Positions 1 to 6,418 of a stretch of DNA of 6,762 nt are shown here, one piece after another. Every line of letters begins with the position of its first letter. Within the stretch, counting starts at the first letter, position 1. The translations under genes and the position numbers were made by a program. A model generated the notes under the pieces. The model was given only the letters and a program-made list of their open reading frames with translations, made no database searches and was not told where the DNA came from. This DNA comes from Candidatus Brevefilum sp. (GTDB taxonomy: Bacteria > Chloroflexota > Anaerolineae > Anaerolineales > Anaerolineaceae): contig SKPR01000137.1 in the NCBI GenBank assembly GCA_007119455.1, forward strand, positions 1 to 6,762. Reading direction: 5' to 3'.

Positions 1-967
1 CCCTGCGTATCATATCGGTGAGCCGGGCAACTTCCTGCAAACCCAATTGGTGAATCTGATCAGCATTCCTGCTCGTGGTGGTGTGGACGGACAGCAGATA
101 ATCATAATAGGCCAAACCATCCGGGAATTGCCAGACCCCATCGTCTACGGGTGCCCTTTCTACCAGATTCACCAGAAGCGATTCCAGGTCTCGATAGGCT
201 GGTAAAACTTGTAATTCGATGCTCTTGTGCACCTTCTCACCCCAAAGGGATTGTGCCGACTGATCAAAATGACCCGATGCGGTCAATTGTTCCATAAACC
301 GGGTATAGAGGGGGTTGGTGTCGATTGGATTGTTGATAAATTCCCTGATCTGGTTCAGCGACCGTTCCAGCACAAAACGCGGTGGGATAACACCAGAATT
401 GGCCCGAGCCTGGACGCTTTCCTGCAATCCGGACAACTTCCACCCAACCCAATCCAGGCGTTCAAGATATCTTAATACACTGCGTTTTCCCTCAATCCGA
501 TGATAGGTCGTGAGGAAATTGATCAGGTTGATCTGCTCGCCATAAACATGGTTGACCGGGTAAGGCCCCATAAAAACCGGATTGGTGACCCAATGGTAAT
601 CAAAACGGTGACCCAGCAGGTTTTGCTCGAAATACCAACGCATGAGGTCATAGGTCATTTGTTTCTCACCCGTCAGACGTTCGGGCTGATAGCGCCGGAT
701 CAAGACCAGCCCATCCCGATCCAGCTGTTGACGCCTTGCCTCAGCTCTGGGTGAGACATCGGTCAGCCGATTGCTGTGAAAATCAAGGAGAGAATTGTCA
801 AGAAGACCAAGGGTTGAGAGGGTCTCCGGGTCATGCCAAACCATCTGGAGACCCAAACGTTCAACCGCCAGGTTGATATCGGGTGGTGTGCCCCATACCA
901 GGTGGTAGACCAGCCATACCAACCCGAGAAAGAGGATGGATAGAAGCGCTATCAGTATCAGAGGCAT
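1..967 (-). CDS. DUF885 family membrane-anchored protein, N-terminal 322 residues (cut by left edge)
   Basis: The frame is open without a stop from an ATG at 967 to the left edge, giving 322 residues; the C-terminal part lies outside. Residues about 2-24 are a hydrophobic segment without a clear cleavage or lipobox site, so a signal anchor with the rest outside the cytoplasm is likely. Features I recognise as DUF885-like are a YPVNHVYGEQINLINFL stretch (136-152), GVIPPRFVLE (192-201), LPAYRDLESLL (255-265), and a PDG-YYDYLL-TTT segment leading to IHQLGLQEV (282-313). DUF885 proteins are usually about 550-600 residues and are thought to be zinc-peptidase-like; the putative metal-binding half is not in this window, so activity cannot be judged. 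The start is supported by GGAAGA with an 8-nt spacer. It lies 34 bp behind the GrpB gene on the same strand, so co-transcription is likely. Family call fairly sure; function unknown. Confidence 0.8.
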   Translation of the reverse strand, partial: MPLILIALLSILFLGLVWLVYHLVWGTPPDINLAVERLGLQMVWHDPETLSTLGLLDNSLLDFHSNRLTDVSPRAEARRQQLDRDGLVLIRRYQPERLTGEKQMTYDLMRWYFEQNLLGHRFDYHWVTNPVFMGPYPVNHVYGEQINLINFLTTYHRIEGKRSVLRYLERLDWVGWKLSGLQESVQARANSGVIPPRFVLERSLNQIREFINNPIDTNPLYTRFMEQLTASGHFDQSAQSLWGEKVHKSIELQVLPAYRDLESLLVNLVERAPVDDGVWQFPDGLAYYDYLLSVHTTTSRNADQIHQLGLQEVARLTDMIRR

Positions 968-1001
968 CGTTGAATTCTTCCAGGTGGTGTTGTCCGCATT
1001 T

Positions 1002-1559
1002 TCACAAATTGTCCAGTCCAGAACTGGTTGCAGGAAGGCCCAACTCAGCCCGCCAGGCCGCTGCACGGTATTCGACCGCCAGAATGAAGGCTGCCTTCCC
1101 CGAAGTATATTGTTCAGGCTCAAACGAATGAAGCTGAGCCAATTGCGTTTTCAAATCCTGGTAGGCCCGGGCTTCATCCGGATGTGACCGCAGGTAATCC
1201 CGAAAATTGAGGTGCCGCAGAATGTCAGGATGACCCGGTGCATAAGCATGGATATGGAACAAGTGCACCGTGTCTTCCACTTTCTGGAAATAACGCCGGC
1301 CGGGGTTGCCATTTTCACCTTTGGGCTGATAACCAAAATCAATCATGGCTTGATTACAACCATCCAGGGCTTCGAGGGATTCGACCACACAGAGGATATC
1401 AATGGTCGGTTTGGCGGCCAGCCCGGGGATGGCCGTTGATCCGATATGGTGATGCTCAAGCAGGCAGGGGTTGAGGCCCGCTGAGACCTTCTCCATCTCA
1501 CCAACATACCTGACAGGCCAGCCTGGGTTATATGGAAGAACTTCAATTTTCCGTGGCAT
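1002..1559 (-). CDS. GrpB/UPF0157 family protein (nucleotidyltransferase-like fold)
   Basis: A complete 185-residue protein, the usual length for stand-alone GrpB/UPF0157 proteins. The family signature is clear: HHIGSTAIPGLAAKPTIDI (37-55) carries the GS pair (40-41) and the acidic D54 expected of the nucleotidyltransferase fold. HLFHIHAY (99-106) and RHLNFRDYLR (115-124) are the other conserved blocks, followed by a helical C-terminal region rich in Ala, Arg and Glu. No signal peptide or membrane segment is seen, so it should be cytosolic. The biochemical role of the family is not established; some members are fused to dephospho-CoA kinase, but this one is not. The ATG at 1559 has only a weak purine-rich ribosome site (AAAGAAA), yet no better in-frame start lies upstream and a TATAAT promoter sits about 40 bp away. 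It is the first gene of a probable two-gene unit with the DUF885 gene. Neighbouring genes do not clarify its role. Confidence 0.9.
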   Translation of the reverse strand: MPRKIEVLPYNPGWPVRYVGEMEKVSAGLNPCLLEHHHIGSTAIPGLAAKPTIDILCVVESLEALDGCNQAMIDFGYQPKGENGNPGRRYFQKVEDTVHLFHIHAYAPGHPDILRHLNFRDYLRSHPDEARAYQDLKTQLAQLHSFEPEQYTSGKAAFILAVEYRAAAWRAELGLPATSSGLDNL

Positions 1560-1598
1560 TCTGGTCAGTTTCTTTAATAACGGGTTTACTTTCCATTA

Positions 1599-1625
1599 AT
1601 TATAGCCCCAAAACCTGACCATCAA
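1599..1625 (-). promoter_or_regulatory. Predicted promoter of the GrpB-DUF885 unit
   Basis: On the minus strand, a perfect TATAAT (1604-1599) is preceded by TTGATG (1625-1620) at a 15-bp spacer, shorter than the optimal 17. Transcription would begin near 1592, giving a leader of about 33 nt before the ATG at 1559. It faces away from the glycosyltransferase promoter, so the 1560-1735 gap is a divergent promoter region. Prediction only. Confidence 0.5.
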
Positions 1626-1670
1626 GCTCTCACTGGAGCCGTGAAAGGGCATCGTAATGGCCAGGAGGTT

Positions 1671-1691
1671 CGCAGCGTTATGAAGGCTGCG
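1671..1691. repeat. Short inverted repeat overlapping the -35 region (possible operator)
   Basis: CGCAGC (1671-1676) and GCTGCG (1686-1691) are perfect 6-bp inverted arms separated by 9 bp. The right arm ends 4 bp before the TGn of the extended -10 element, so the repeat covers where RNA polymerase would contact the -35 region. A dimeric regulator could bind here, but arms this short can arise by chance. Confidence 0.35.
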
Positions 1692-1694
1692 CGG

Positions 1695-1703
1695 TGTTAT
1701 AAT
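1695..1703 (+). promoter_or_regulatory. Extended -10 promoter (TGTTATAAT) of the glycosyltransferase operon
   Basis: TGT followed by a perfect TATAAT (1698-1703) forms an extended -10 element. There is no good -35 hexamer at 16-18 bp, which fits extended -10 promoters that do not depend on one. The predicted start of transcription is near 1710, leaving a leader of about 25 nt that holds the GGAG ribosome site. Regulation may involve the inverted repeat at 1671-1691. Confidence 0.55.
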
Positions 1704-1726
1704 CCTATTTTGGATAGCACTTATTC

Positions 1727-1730
1727 GGAG
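1727..1730 (+). promoter_or_regulatory. Ribosome binding site that sets the glycosyltransferase start
   Basis: GGAG lies 5 nt before the ATG at 1736 but only 2 nt before the in-frame TTG at 1733. The spacing favours ATG 1736 as the true start. The same GGAG-N5-ATG arrangement is seen at the diguanylate cyclase gene. Confidence 0.6.
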
Positions 1731-1735
1731 TATTG

Positions 1736-3166
1736 ATGAAATTATCTGTTCTCATACCTGTTTATAACGAACAGCGAACCCTGCGCGAGATCGTGGGACG
1801 GGTCCTGGCTCAGCAAATCCCCGGGGTGGATGAGATGGAGGTGGTCATCGTTGACGATGCCTCCACGGATCAATCCCCTGAGATCATTCGCGAGTTACAC
1901 CGGTCGCACCCGGATATCATCCACCCGATCCTGCTTGAGGAAAATCAGGGCAAGGGTAATGCCATCCATACCGCTATCCAGGCTGCCAGCGGTGACCTGG
2001 GCATCATTCAGGATGCAGATCTGGAGTATGACCCGGCTGATTACGCCGTTGTTTTACGACCTATCATTGCCGGCGAGGCAGATGTAGTCTACGGTTCCCG
2101 GTTTGCTGACCGGGAACAACGGCGGGTGCTGTATTTTCGCCACACCCTGGCCAACCGATTTTTGACCTTTGTGAGCAACTGGTTTACAGATCTGAACCTG
2201 ACCGATATGGAAACCTGCTATAAGGCTTTCCGGTTGCAGGTGGCCAAAACCATCCCGATCCGTTCCAGAGGCTTTGGGATTGAACCTGAACTGACGGCCA
2301 AGTTTGCCAAACGGAACCTGCGTATCTTCGAAGTGCCGATCAGTTACCGCGGCCGCACCTATGCTGAGGGCAAGAAAATCACCTGGAAGGATGGGGTGAA
2401 AGCCCTGTGGATCATCGTCAAATATTGGGTGATCGATGACATGTTCAAGGGGGATTACGCACAAAAAAACCTGATCGACATGGAAGCAGCACCCAAGTAT
2501 TCCGAATGGACTCTAGCGCGAACCCGCCCCTACATGGGTGAATTACTGCTGGAGATCGGCTCTGGCATCGGTAATAACGTCAGGATTTTGATGCAATATA
2601 CCCATGTAATTGCAACCGAGATTGACCCGGTCTACCTGCAGGTTTTACGAAACGCCTATCTCAATACCCCCGGGGTAAACGTCAGGGAGTGGGATGCTAC
2701 CCAACCACCCCCGCCCGATTTTCCCCAACCAGATACGATCCTGTGCTCCAATGTGATTGAACACATCGAGGATGACCAGGTACTCATCACCAATGCTGAC
2801 CAGGTCCTCAAACCAGGGGGCCGGATGATTTTCATTGTGCCGCGTGGCAAAAAACTCTACAGCACTCTGGATGAAGCCATCGGCCACTGCCGCCGCTATG
2901 ACTCTGAAACTCTGCGGAAATTATTTGAAGATCTGGGTTATGAGATCCAGGAGCTGTTCACCTTGAACAAAATTGGTGTGATCGGCTGGTGGTACCGGGG
3001 TAAGATTGCCAAACAGAAAACCATCGGCCGGTTTGGTTTGAAGGTTTTCAACGTGCTTGTCCCAGTTCTCAGGCTGATTGACCCGCTTCTACCATGGCCG
3101 GGACTCTCGCTGGTGATTGTGGTTAAAAAACCACCGGAGGAAGAAATAGAGATTAATCATGATTGA
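1736..3166 (+). CDS. Bifunctional GT2 glycosyltransferase / class I SAM-dependent methyltransferase
   Basis: A 476-residue fusion. Residues 1-230 are a GT-A family 2 domain of the polyprenyl-phosphate sugar transferase type: LIPVYNE (6-12), VDDAST (39-44), NQGKGNA (70-76), the metal-binding DAD in QDADLEYDP (92-100), YGSRF (119-123), LTDMETCYKAFR (155-166), FGIEPELTAK (180-189) and an ISYRGRTYAEGKKI block (202-215). No membrane helices follow, unlike GtrB/ArnC-type enzymes. Residues about 255-466 are a Rossmann methyltransferase: LEIGSGIGN (272-280) for SAM, acidic E295, SNVIEHIEDD (338-347), LKPGG (358-362) and LDEAIGHCRRY (378-388), typical of methyltransferases found with sugar transferases. 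Both active sites look intact. Such fusions are known in bacterial genomes. A lipid-linked or envelope glycan is the likely substrate by family, but donor, acceptor and methylated group are unknown. An ATG at 1736 is preferred to TTG 1733. It overlaps the aldolase gene by 8 bp. The enzyme is probably cytosolic or peripheral on the membrane. Confidence 0.92.
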   Translation: MKLSVLIPVYNEQRTLREIVGRVLAQQIPGVDEMEVVIVDDASTDQSPEIIRELHRSHPDIIHPILLEENQGKGNAIHTAIQAASGDLGIIQDADLEYDPADYAVVLRPIIAGEADVVYGSRFADREQRRVLYFRHTLANRFLTFVSNWFTDLNLTDMETCYKAFRLQVAKTIPIRSRGFGIEPELTAKFAKRNLRIFEVPISYRGRTYAEGKKITWKDGVKALWIIVKYWVIDDMFKGDYAQKNLIDMEAAPKYSEWTLARTRPYMGELLLEIGSGIGNNVRILMQYTHVIATEIDPVYLQVLRNAYLNTPGVNVREWDATQPPPPDFPQPDTILCSNVIEHIEDDQVLITNADQVLKPGGRMIFIVPRGKKLYSTLDEAIGHCRRYDSETLRKLFEDLGYEIQELFTLNKIGVIGWWYRGKIAKQKTIGRFGLKVFNVLVPVLRLIDPLLPWPGLSLVIVVKKPPEEEIEINHD

Positions 3167-4046
3167 TTTTAAAGGTGTTTTTCCCCCGGTTGTAACACCC
3201 TTCACAGTAAATGGTGCGTTTGACACAAAAGCCCTGAAATTCAACCTCGAAAAATATGTGGAAACCGACCTGGCCGGGATACTCGTGTCAGGATCCTTTG
3301 GTGAGGGCGCTTACCTCACACAGGCGGAGAAAGTGGCTGTGATGAAGACGGCCCGAACGGTTATCCCTGAAGACAAATTGATGATCGCCAGCACAGGCAC
3401 AGAGACAACTGCCGGAACAATCGAATTGACCCGGATAGCGGCTGATTTGGGAGCAGACTCCGCCCTGGTCATTACACCCCATTTTTATGATGGCTTGATG
3501 GATCAGGCGACCCTGATCCGTCATTTTACAGCTGTTGCGGATGCTTCTGCGATCCCGATATTACTCTACAACGTCCCCCTTTACACACACCTGAATATGA
3601 CTGTTGAAACCATCCTTTCGCTGTCATCTCATGACAATATCGCAGGGATGAAAGAGAGCAGTGGTGATGTGGTCAAGATTGCCTCAATACTCAAATCAGC
3701 ACCGGCTTTCCAGGTGCTGACCGGCTCAGGCAGCGCCTTCCTGGGTGCATTGACCATTGGAGCCATCGGCGGCATCATGGGGATTGCCAACCTGGCGCCA
3801 AATGAAATGGTGCAGATGATGAACCTGACCGCCAGAGGGGACATCGAAGCCGCGGCAGCAATTCAGCGCAGCATGCTTGCGCCCAATAAGGCCATCACCA
3901 CCGGATATGGCGTGGCGGGGGCAAAGGCCGCCATGGATATGCTCGGTTACCGGGGCGGTCATGTCAGGGCGCCATTGGTGGATTTGGATTCTGGATCAAA
4001 GGACAAATTGAGGGCAATCTTGCAGGAAGCCGATCTGTTGATTTGA
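3159..4046 (+). CDS. Dihydrodipicolinate synthase/N-acetylneuraminate lyase family aldolase (not typical DapA)
   Basis: A 295-residue protein, normal length for this class I (Schiff-base) TIM-barrel aldolase family, cytosolic. FPPVVTPF (8-15) is the family N terminus. The catalytic Tyr137 lies in LLYNVP (135-140) and the Schiff-base Lys165 in GMKESSGD (163-170). Two DapA hallmarks are absent: the GTTGE loop is GSFGE (45-49), and the substrate-carboxylate Arg of the VPSRTG loop is replaced (VPLYTH, 139-144, Tyr142). From memory the GS-GE loop, the GMK-S-GDV block and the C-terminal GYRGG-VRAPL block (953-970 of the usual motif order; here about 268-277) resemble 4-hydroxy-2-oxoglutarate aldolases. 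A pyruvate-type aldolase or lyase acting on a sugar acid or hydroxy-oxo acid is therefore more likely than lysine synthesis. The ATG at 3159 is the first in-frame start after a TAG at 3147 and overlaps the upstream stop (ATGATTGA). GGAGG (3136-3140) is 18 nt away, so expression probably relies on translational coupling. Confidence 0.9.
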   Translation: MIDFKGVFPPVVTPFTVNGAFDTKALKFNLEKYVETDLAGILVSGSFGEGAYLTQAEKVAVMKTARTVIPEDKLMIASTGTETTAGTIELTRIAADLGADSALVITPHFYDGLMDQATLIRHFTAVADASAIPILLYNVPLYTHLNMTVETILSLSSHDNIAGMKESSGDVVKIASILKSAPAFQVLTGSGSAFLGALTIGAIGGIMGIANLAPNEMVQMMNLTARGDIEAAAAIQRSMLAPNKAITTGYGVAGAKAAMDMLGYRGGHVRAPLVDLDSGSKDKLRAILQEADLLI

Positions 4047-4142
4047 GCAAATTTTACTTTTTACTATAAGAACTTAATTTCCAGTTCGGTATGACATTCA
4101 GTCCATTACCTAAAAATAAAATTAAATCTCTTTACAATAATT

Positions 4143-4168
4143 AGCCACAAACACATTTGTACATGGCT
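4143..4168 (-). terminator. Weak terminator-like hairpin after the diguanylate cyclase gene
   Basis: Arms AGCCA (4143-4147) and TGGCT (4164-4168) enclose an inner CAAA/TTTG pairing, with a 4-nt bulge on one side. On the minus strand it begins at the stop codon and is followed by an AU-rich but poorly T-tracted run. Stability is modest. The rest of the 121-bp convergent gap (4047-4167) is AT-rich and shows no GC-rich stem followed by a T run for either gene. Confidence 0.25.
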
Positions 4169-5529
4169 CAATCGCTGGAGGCCATAACCACACAATCCCG
4201 GCCAGAGTCTTTGGCGCTATAAAGCGCCTGATCGGCCCTTTCAATCAGGCCAATCTCATTGGCAGCATCATTTTCCGGATAGGAAGCCCCACCAATGCTC
4301 ACTGTCACTTTGATGATATCCTCTCCGTTTGCAACTGACGTCTCTGCCACGATCCGCCGTAAGCGGTCCGCAATATCGAGGACGTCCTTGCGAGATGCCC
4401 CAGGTAAAATCCCCAGGAATTCTTCACCGCCGTAGCGAACCATGATGTCACCTTCTCGGATCACATTTCGAGCTGCTTTCGTCAATCGGATTAACACCCG
4501 ATCCCCCGTCAAATGTCCATATAGATCGTTGATCTGTTTAAAGTGATCGAGATCAATCATCATCAGACCCAATGGCACTTTCATTCGTAAAGCGCGTCCA
4601 AACTCCTCATGCAACCGTGTCAGACCAAACCGGCGGTTATAAATCCCTGTAAGCGGATCCAGGGCAGCTAATCGTTCCAGACGATCAAAAAGGAGCGAGT
4701 TATGTAAAGCCATGGCCAGATTTTGACCAAATAAGCCAAGACGACTGATCGCATTATGACTGTAAGGGTCAGCCGAGGCCAGAATAATCAACCCTAACAT
4801 GAAGTCTTTATAGAGAATCGGCTCAATGACCACCTCTCGAGGTCTGAATTCAATCAATACACCTTCTACATAAATATCTTCTGGCAAACCAAGCCTCAGA
4901 CGGCTTTCGCTTCTGAATACACTTTTCACATGGTCACTTTCCAGGATTTTGTTCACATGACGGATACCTTGAGAAGTGGTTACCGCTAACTCACCATCCT
5001 TCTCTATCACAACAGCCCCTGCTGCACTACCCGTATGAGTCATCAATTGATCCAGGGCTTTTTCTGTTAATTCAACCACTGAAAGTTGGGTTCCCAAGAG
5101 GTGGGTGAAGGATTTGAGCGATTCTTCTGTTTCAAGCGCTTCAAATAAAGTTTCCACCAGGCTATTGAACGATGCCGCACTGTGACCAATTTCATCTATT
5201 GAGTCAACATCAACCATGCAAACTTCCGGATTGCATTCATCAATATCCATCCCTCTTTTAACAGCAAGAAACTTCTCGGTAACGACCTCCATCCGTTCAG
5301 CCAGCAATCTCAAGCGCGAACCCACCACTGTACGTGCCAGGGTGATATTGATCCCACCAACGATGATCCCAGCTGTGATACAGGCAGCAAAGAACCAGGG
5401 TGTCAATACAAACTCAGCTGGGATGCCCATCCAGGAGACAAAAAACGGGAAGATGATACCAATCAGGAGGCCCAGACCAATCATCCAGATGGAAAGGTCT
5501 GTAAATACTTTTCGGGTGATTCGGATCAT
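4168..5529 (-). CDS. Membrane-bound diguanylate cyclase (2 TM, HAMP-like, GAF, GGDEF)
   Basis: A 453-residue protein predicted to make c-di-GMP from two GTP at the inner face of the membrane. Two membrane helices (about 13-34 and 44-65) are joined by about ten residues, so there is no periplasmic sensor. Next come a HAMP-like linker (66-130) ending in DEIGHSAASFNSL (112-124), a GAF-like region (about 140-280) and a GGDEF domain (about 285-447). The GGDEF domain has ALDPLTGIYNRR (289-300), metal Asp326 in IDLDHFKQIND (325-335), active GGEEF (367-371), the I-site R358xxD361 five residues before it, VSIGG (410-414) and ADQALYSAKDSGRD (432-445). Catalysis and product inhibition should both be intact. 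The linker holds a CNPEVC motif (99-104). ATG 5529 follows GGAG by 5 nt; the in-frame GTG at 5535 overlaps that site and is rejected. The GAF ligand is unknown. It is transcribed toward the aldolase gene and likely has its own promoter, so it need not serve its neighbours. Confidence 0.93.
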   Translation of the reverse strand: MIRITRKVFTDLSIWMIGLGLLIGIIFPFFVSWMGIPAEFVLTPWFFAACITAGIIVGGINITLARTVVGSRLRLLAERMEVVTEKFLAVKRGMDIDECNPEVCMVDVDSIDEIGHSAASFNSLVETLFEALETEESLKSFTHLLGTQLSVVELTEKALDQLMTHTGSAAGAVVIEKDGELAVTTSQGIRHVNKILESDHVKSVFRSESRLRLGLPEDIYVEGVLIEFRPREVVIEPILYKDFMLGLIILASADPYSHNAISRLGLFGQNLAMALHNSLLFDRLERLAALDPLTGIYNRRFGLTRLHEEFGRALRMKVPLGLMMIDLDHFKQINDLYGHLTGDRVLIRLTKAARNVIREGDIMVRYGGEEFLGILPGASRKDVLDIADRLRRIVAETSVANGEDIIKVTVSIGGASYPENDAANEIGLIERADQALYSAKDSGRDCVVMASSD

Positions 5530-5534
5530 AGGCA

Positions 5535-5538
5535 CTCC
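5535..5538 (-). promoter_or_regulatory. Ribosome binding site that sets the diguanylate cyclase start
   Basis: On the minus strand GGAG (5538-5535) is 5 nt from the ATG at 5529. The alternative GTG at 5535-5533 shares its first base with the GGAG and cannot use it. The shorter start is therefore preferred by two codons. Confidence 0.6.
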
Positions 5539-5598
5539 ACAAAAGCTAATGTATTAAGTGCAAAAGGTTTGTTCTTCAATAAGCAAAAACAAGACCTA

Positions 5599-5604
5599 AT
5601 TATA
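5599..5604 (-). promoter_or_regulatory. Candidate -10 element upstream of the diguanylate cyclase gene
   Basis: A TATAAT on the minus strand (5604-5599) lies in the AT-rich gap 5530-5645, with transcription predicted to start near 5592 and a leader of about 63 nt. No TTGACA-like -35 is found at 16-18 bp and there is no TGn extension. ATTATAAT here is self-complementary, so the direction is ambiguous. Confidence 0.3.
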
Positions 5605-5645
5605 ATGGAAAGTAATCCTGAAAATATTAAATTTCTAAATTGTGA

Positions 5646-6395
5646 CTATGTCATCGTGAGAATAAATCCCAACCCGACGAAAAAGTCAATCGAGTTGATC
5701 AGCCAGTGAGCGATTATCCCCAAGCCCAGATTTTCCTTCCAGCGCACGATGTAAATGAGAGGTAACAAGGCCAGGGTTCGCGCCAGGATCATCGAGGGTG
5801 ACCAGACGTGATACAGGGCAAACAGGAAGCTGTGAAATAATGGGCCAGCCCAACTCAATGCTTCGGGCATGCGAGGCAGCAGAAAACCGCGAAAATACCA
5901 TTCCTCCACTGTGGGTGCAACGAAAATAATGAATACAAAGTGCAGAGCGTAGGTCTGGATCAATTTACCCTGTGAAAACTCTGAAGAGAGGCCCAATTCC
6001 AACCGCAGCGGTTCAGGGATCCAGTTGAACCAGCTTTCCATAGCCGCACTCACTGGGCTTAGCAGAGTAATGATCGCACCTGCTGCAATGAAGATCACCA
6101 GCACCCACAATAGATACTGGTGCCATGGCAATGGTTTCCGGTAGCGCACCACATTTTCAAATGAAAGCTTACCATTCCTTTGCTTTCCCTCCCAGAGGAG
6201 GATCCCCAGCTCTACCGGAACCAAAATGAAGATCGCTGATGAAATCATCGCCATTATCGAGGGATAACCAGCCGATCGGAGGATAGGCGCCAGCAGGTAG
6301 AACCCCGCACCAATCAGGATTCCCGGTCCCATGTGATAGAGGAACGATTCCAGGACGGTGTGTTTACGAATAACATCATCTGTAATGTTGGTCAT
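5646..6395 (-). CDS. CPBP family intramembrane glutamic (CAAX-like) protease
   Basis: An integral membrane protein of 249 residues from the preferred start. Motif 1 is EEWYFR (E164, E165, R169), the EExxxR glutamate-arginine set of CPBP/Abi proteases related to Rce1. Motif 2 is FALYH with H196. A last motif, HWLIN, provides H230 and N234. All expected active-site residues are present, so it is probably an active protease within the membrane. Hydrophobic segments lie at about 24-41, 47-69, 95-115, 150-163, 183-198, 203-219 and 224-247. In bacteria the family processes lipoproteins, bacteriocin or other peptides, or acts in immunity and signalling; the substrate here is unknown. The gene starts 23 bp after the radical SAM-like gene on the same strand, so the two are likely one transcript. 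In-frame starts are TTG 6410, ATG 6401 and ATG 6395; GGAG at 6408-6405 is 3 nt from the first ATG and 9 nt from the second, which favours 6395, though 6401 is possible. Confidence 0.88.
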   Translation of the reverse strand: MTNITDDVIRKHTVLESFLYHMGPGILIGAGFYLLAPILRSAGYPSIMAMISSAIFILVPVELGILLWEGKQRNGKLSFENVVRYRKPLPWHQYLLWVLVIFIAAGAIITLLSPVSAAMESWFNWIPEPLRLELGLSSEFSQGKLIQTYALHFVFIIFVAPTVEEWYFRGFLLPRMPEALSWAGPLFHSFLFALYHVWSPSMILARTLALLPLIYIVRWKENLGLGIIAHWLINSIDFFVGLGFILTMT

Positions 6396-6404
6396 TGACA
6401 TCTG

Positions 6405-6408
6405 CTCC
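6405..6408 (-). promoter_or_regulatory. Ribosome binding site before the CPBP protease
   Basis: GGAG (6408-6405) overlaps the TTG at 6410, making that start unlikely. It is 3 nt from ATG 6401 and 9 nt from ATG 6395, so the second ATG has the more usual spacing. Confidence 0.5.
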
Positions 6409-6418
6409 AATCACTTTG

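Noticed and set aside
227..754. Several 60-85 codon frames on both strands at the left
   Set aside because: All overlap the continuous DUF885 reading frame on the minus strand, which has family motifs throughout.
1563..1620. GGTCAG / CTGACC inverted pair flanking the GrpB promoter
   Set aside because: Arms of 6 bp separated by 46 bp are expected by chance, and the extension (GTTT against AAAC) needs a bulge.
2054..2464. A 136-codon minus-strand frame
   Set aside because: It is antisense to the GT2 domain, whose catalytic motifs lie in the plus frame; the antisense product has no recognisable domain.
4070..4087. GAACT / AGTTC hairpin after the aldolase gene as a terminator
   Set aside because: Only 5 bp with an 8-nt loop and no T run after it on the plus strand, so it is not a credible intrinsic terminator.
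5216..5557. A 113-codon plus-strand open frame
   Set aside because: It lies opposite the diguanylate cyclase N terminus, whose motifs and helices are clear. The plus-strand product is low in complexity (Ile, Pro, Arg, Thr) and matches no family I know.
5615..5650. Terminator after the CPBP protease gene
   Set aside because: Only a 4-bp TGAC-ATA-GTCA stem and AT-only pairings are seen around the stop; nothing GC-rich is followed by a T tract.
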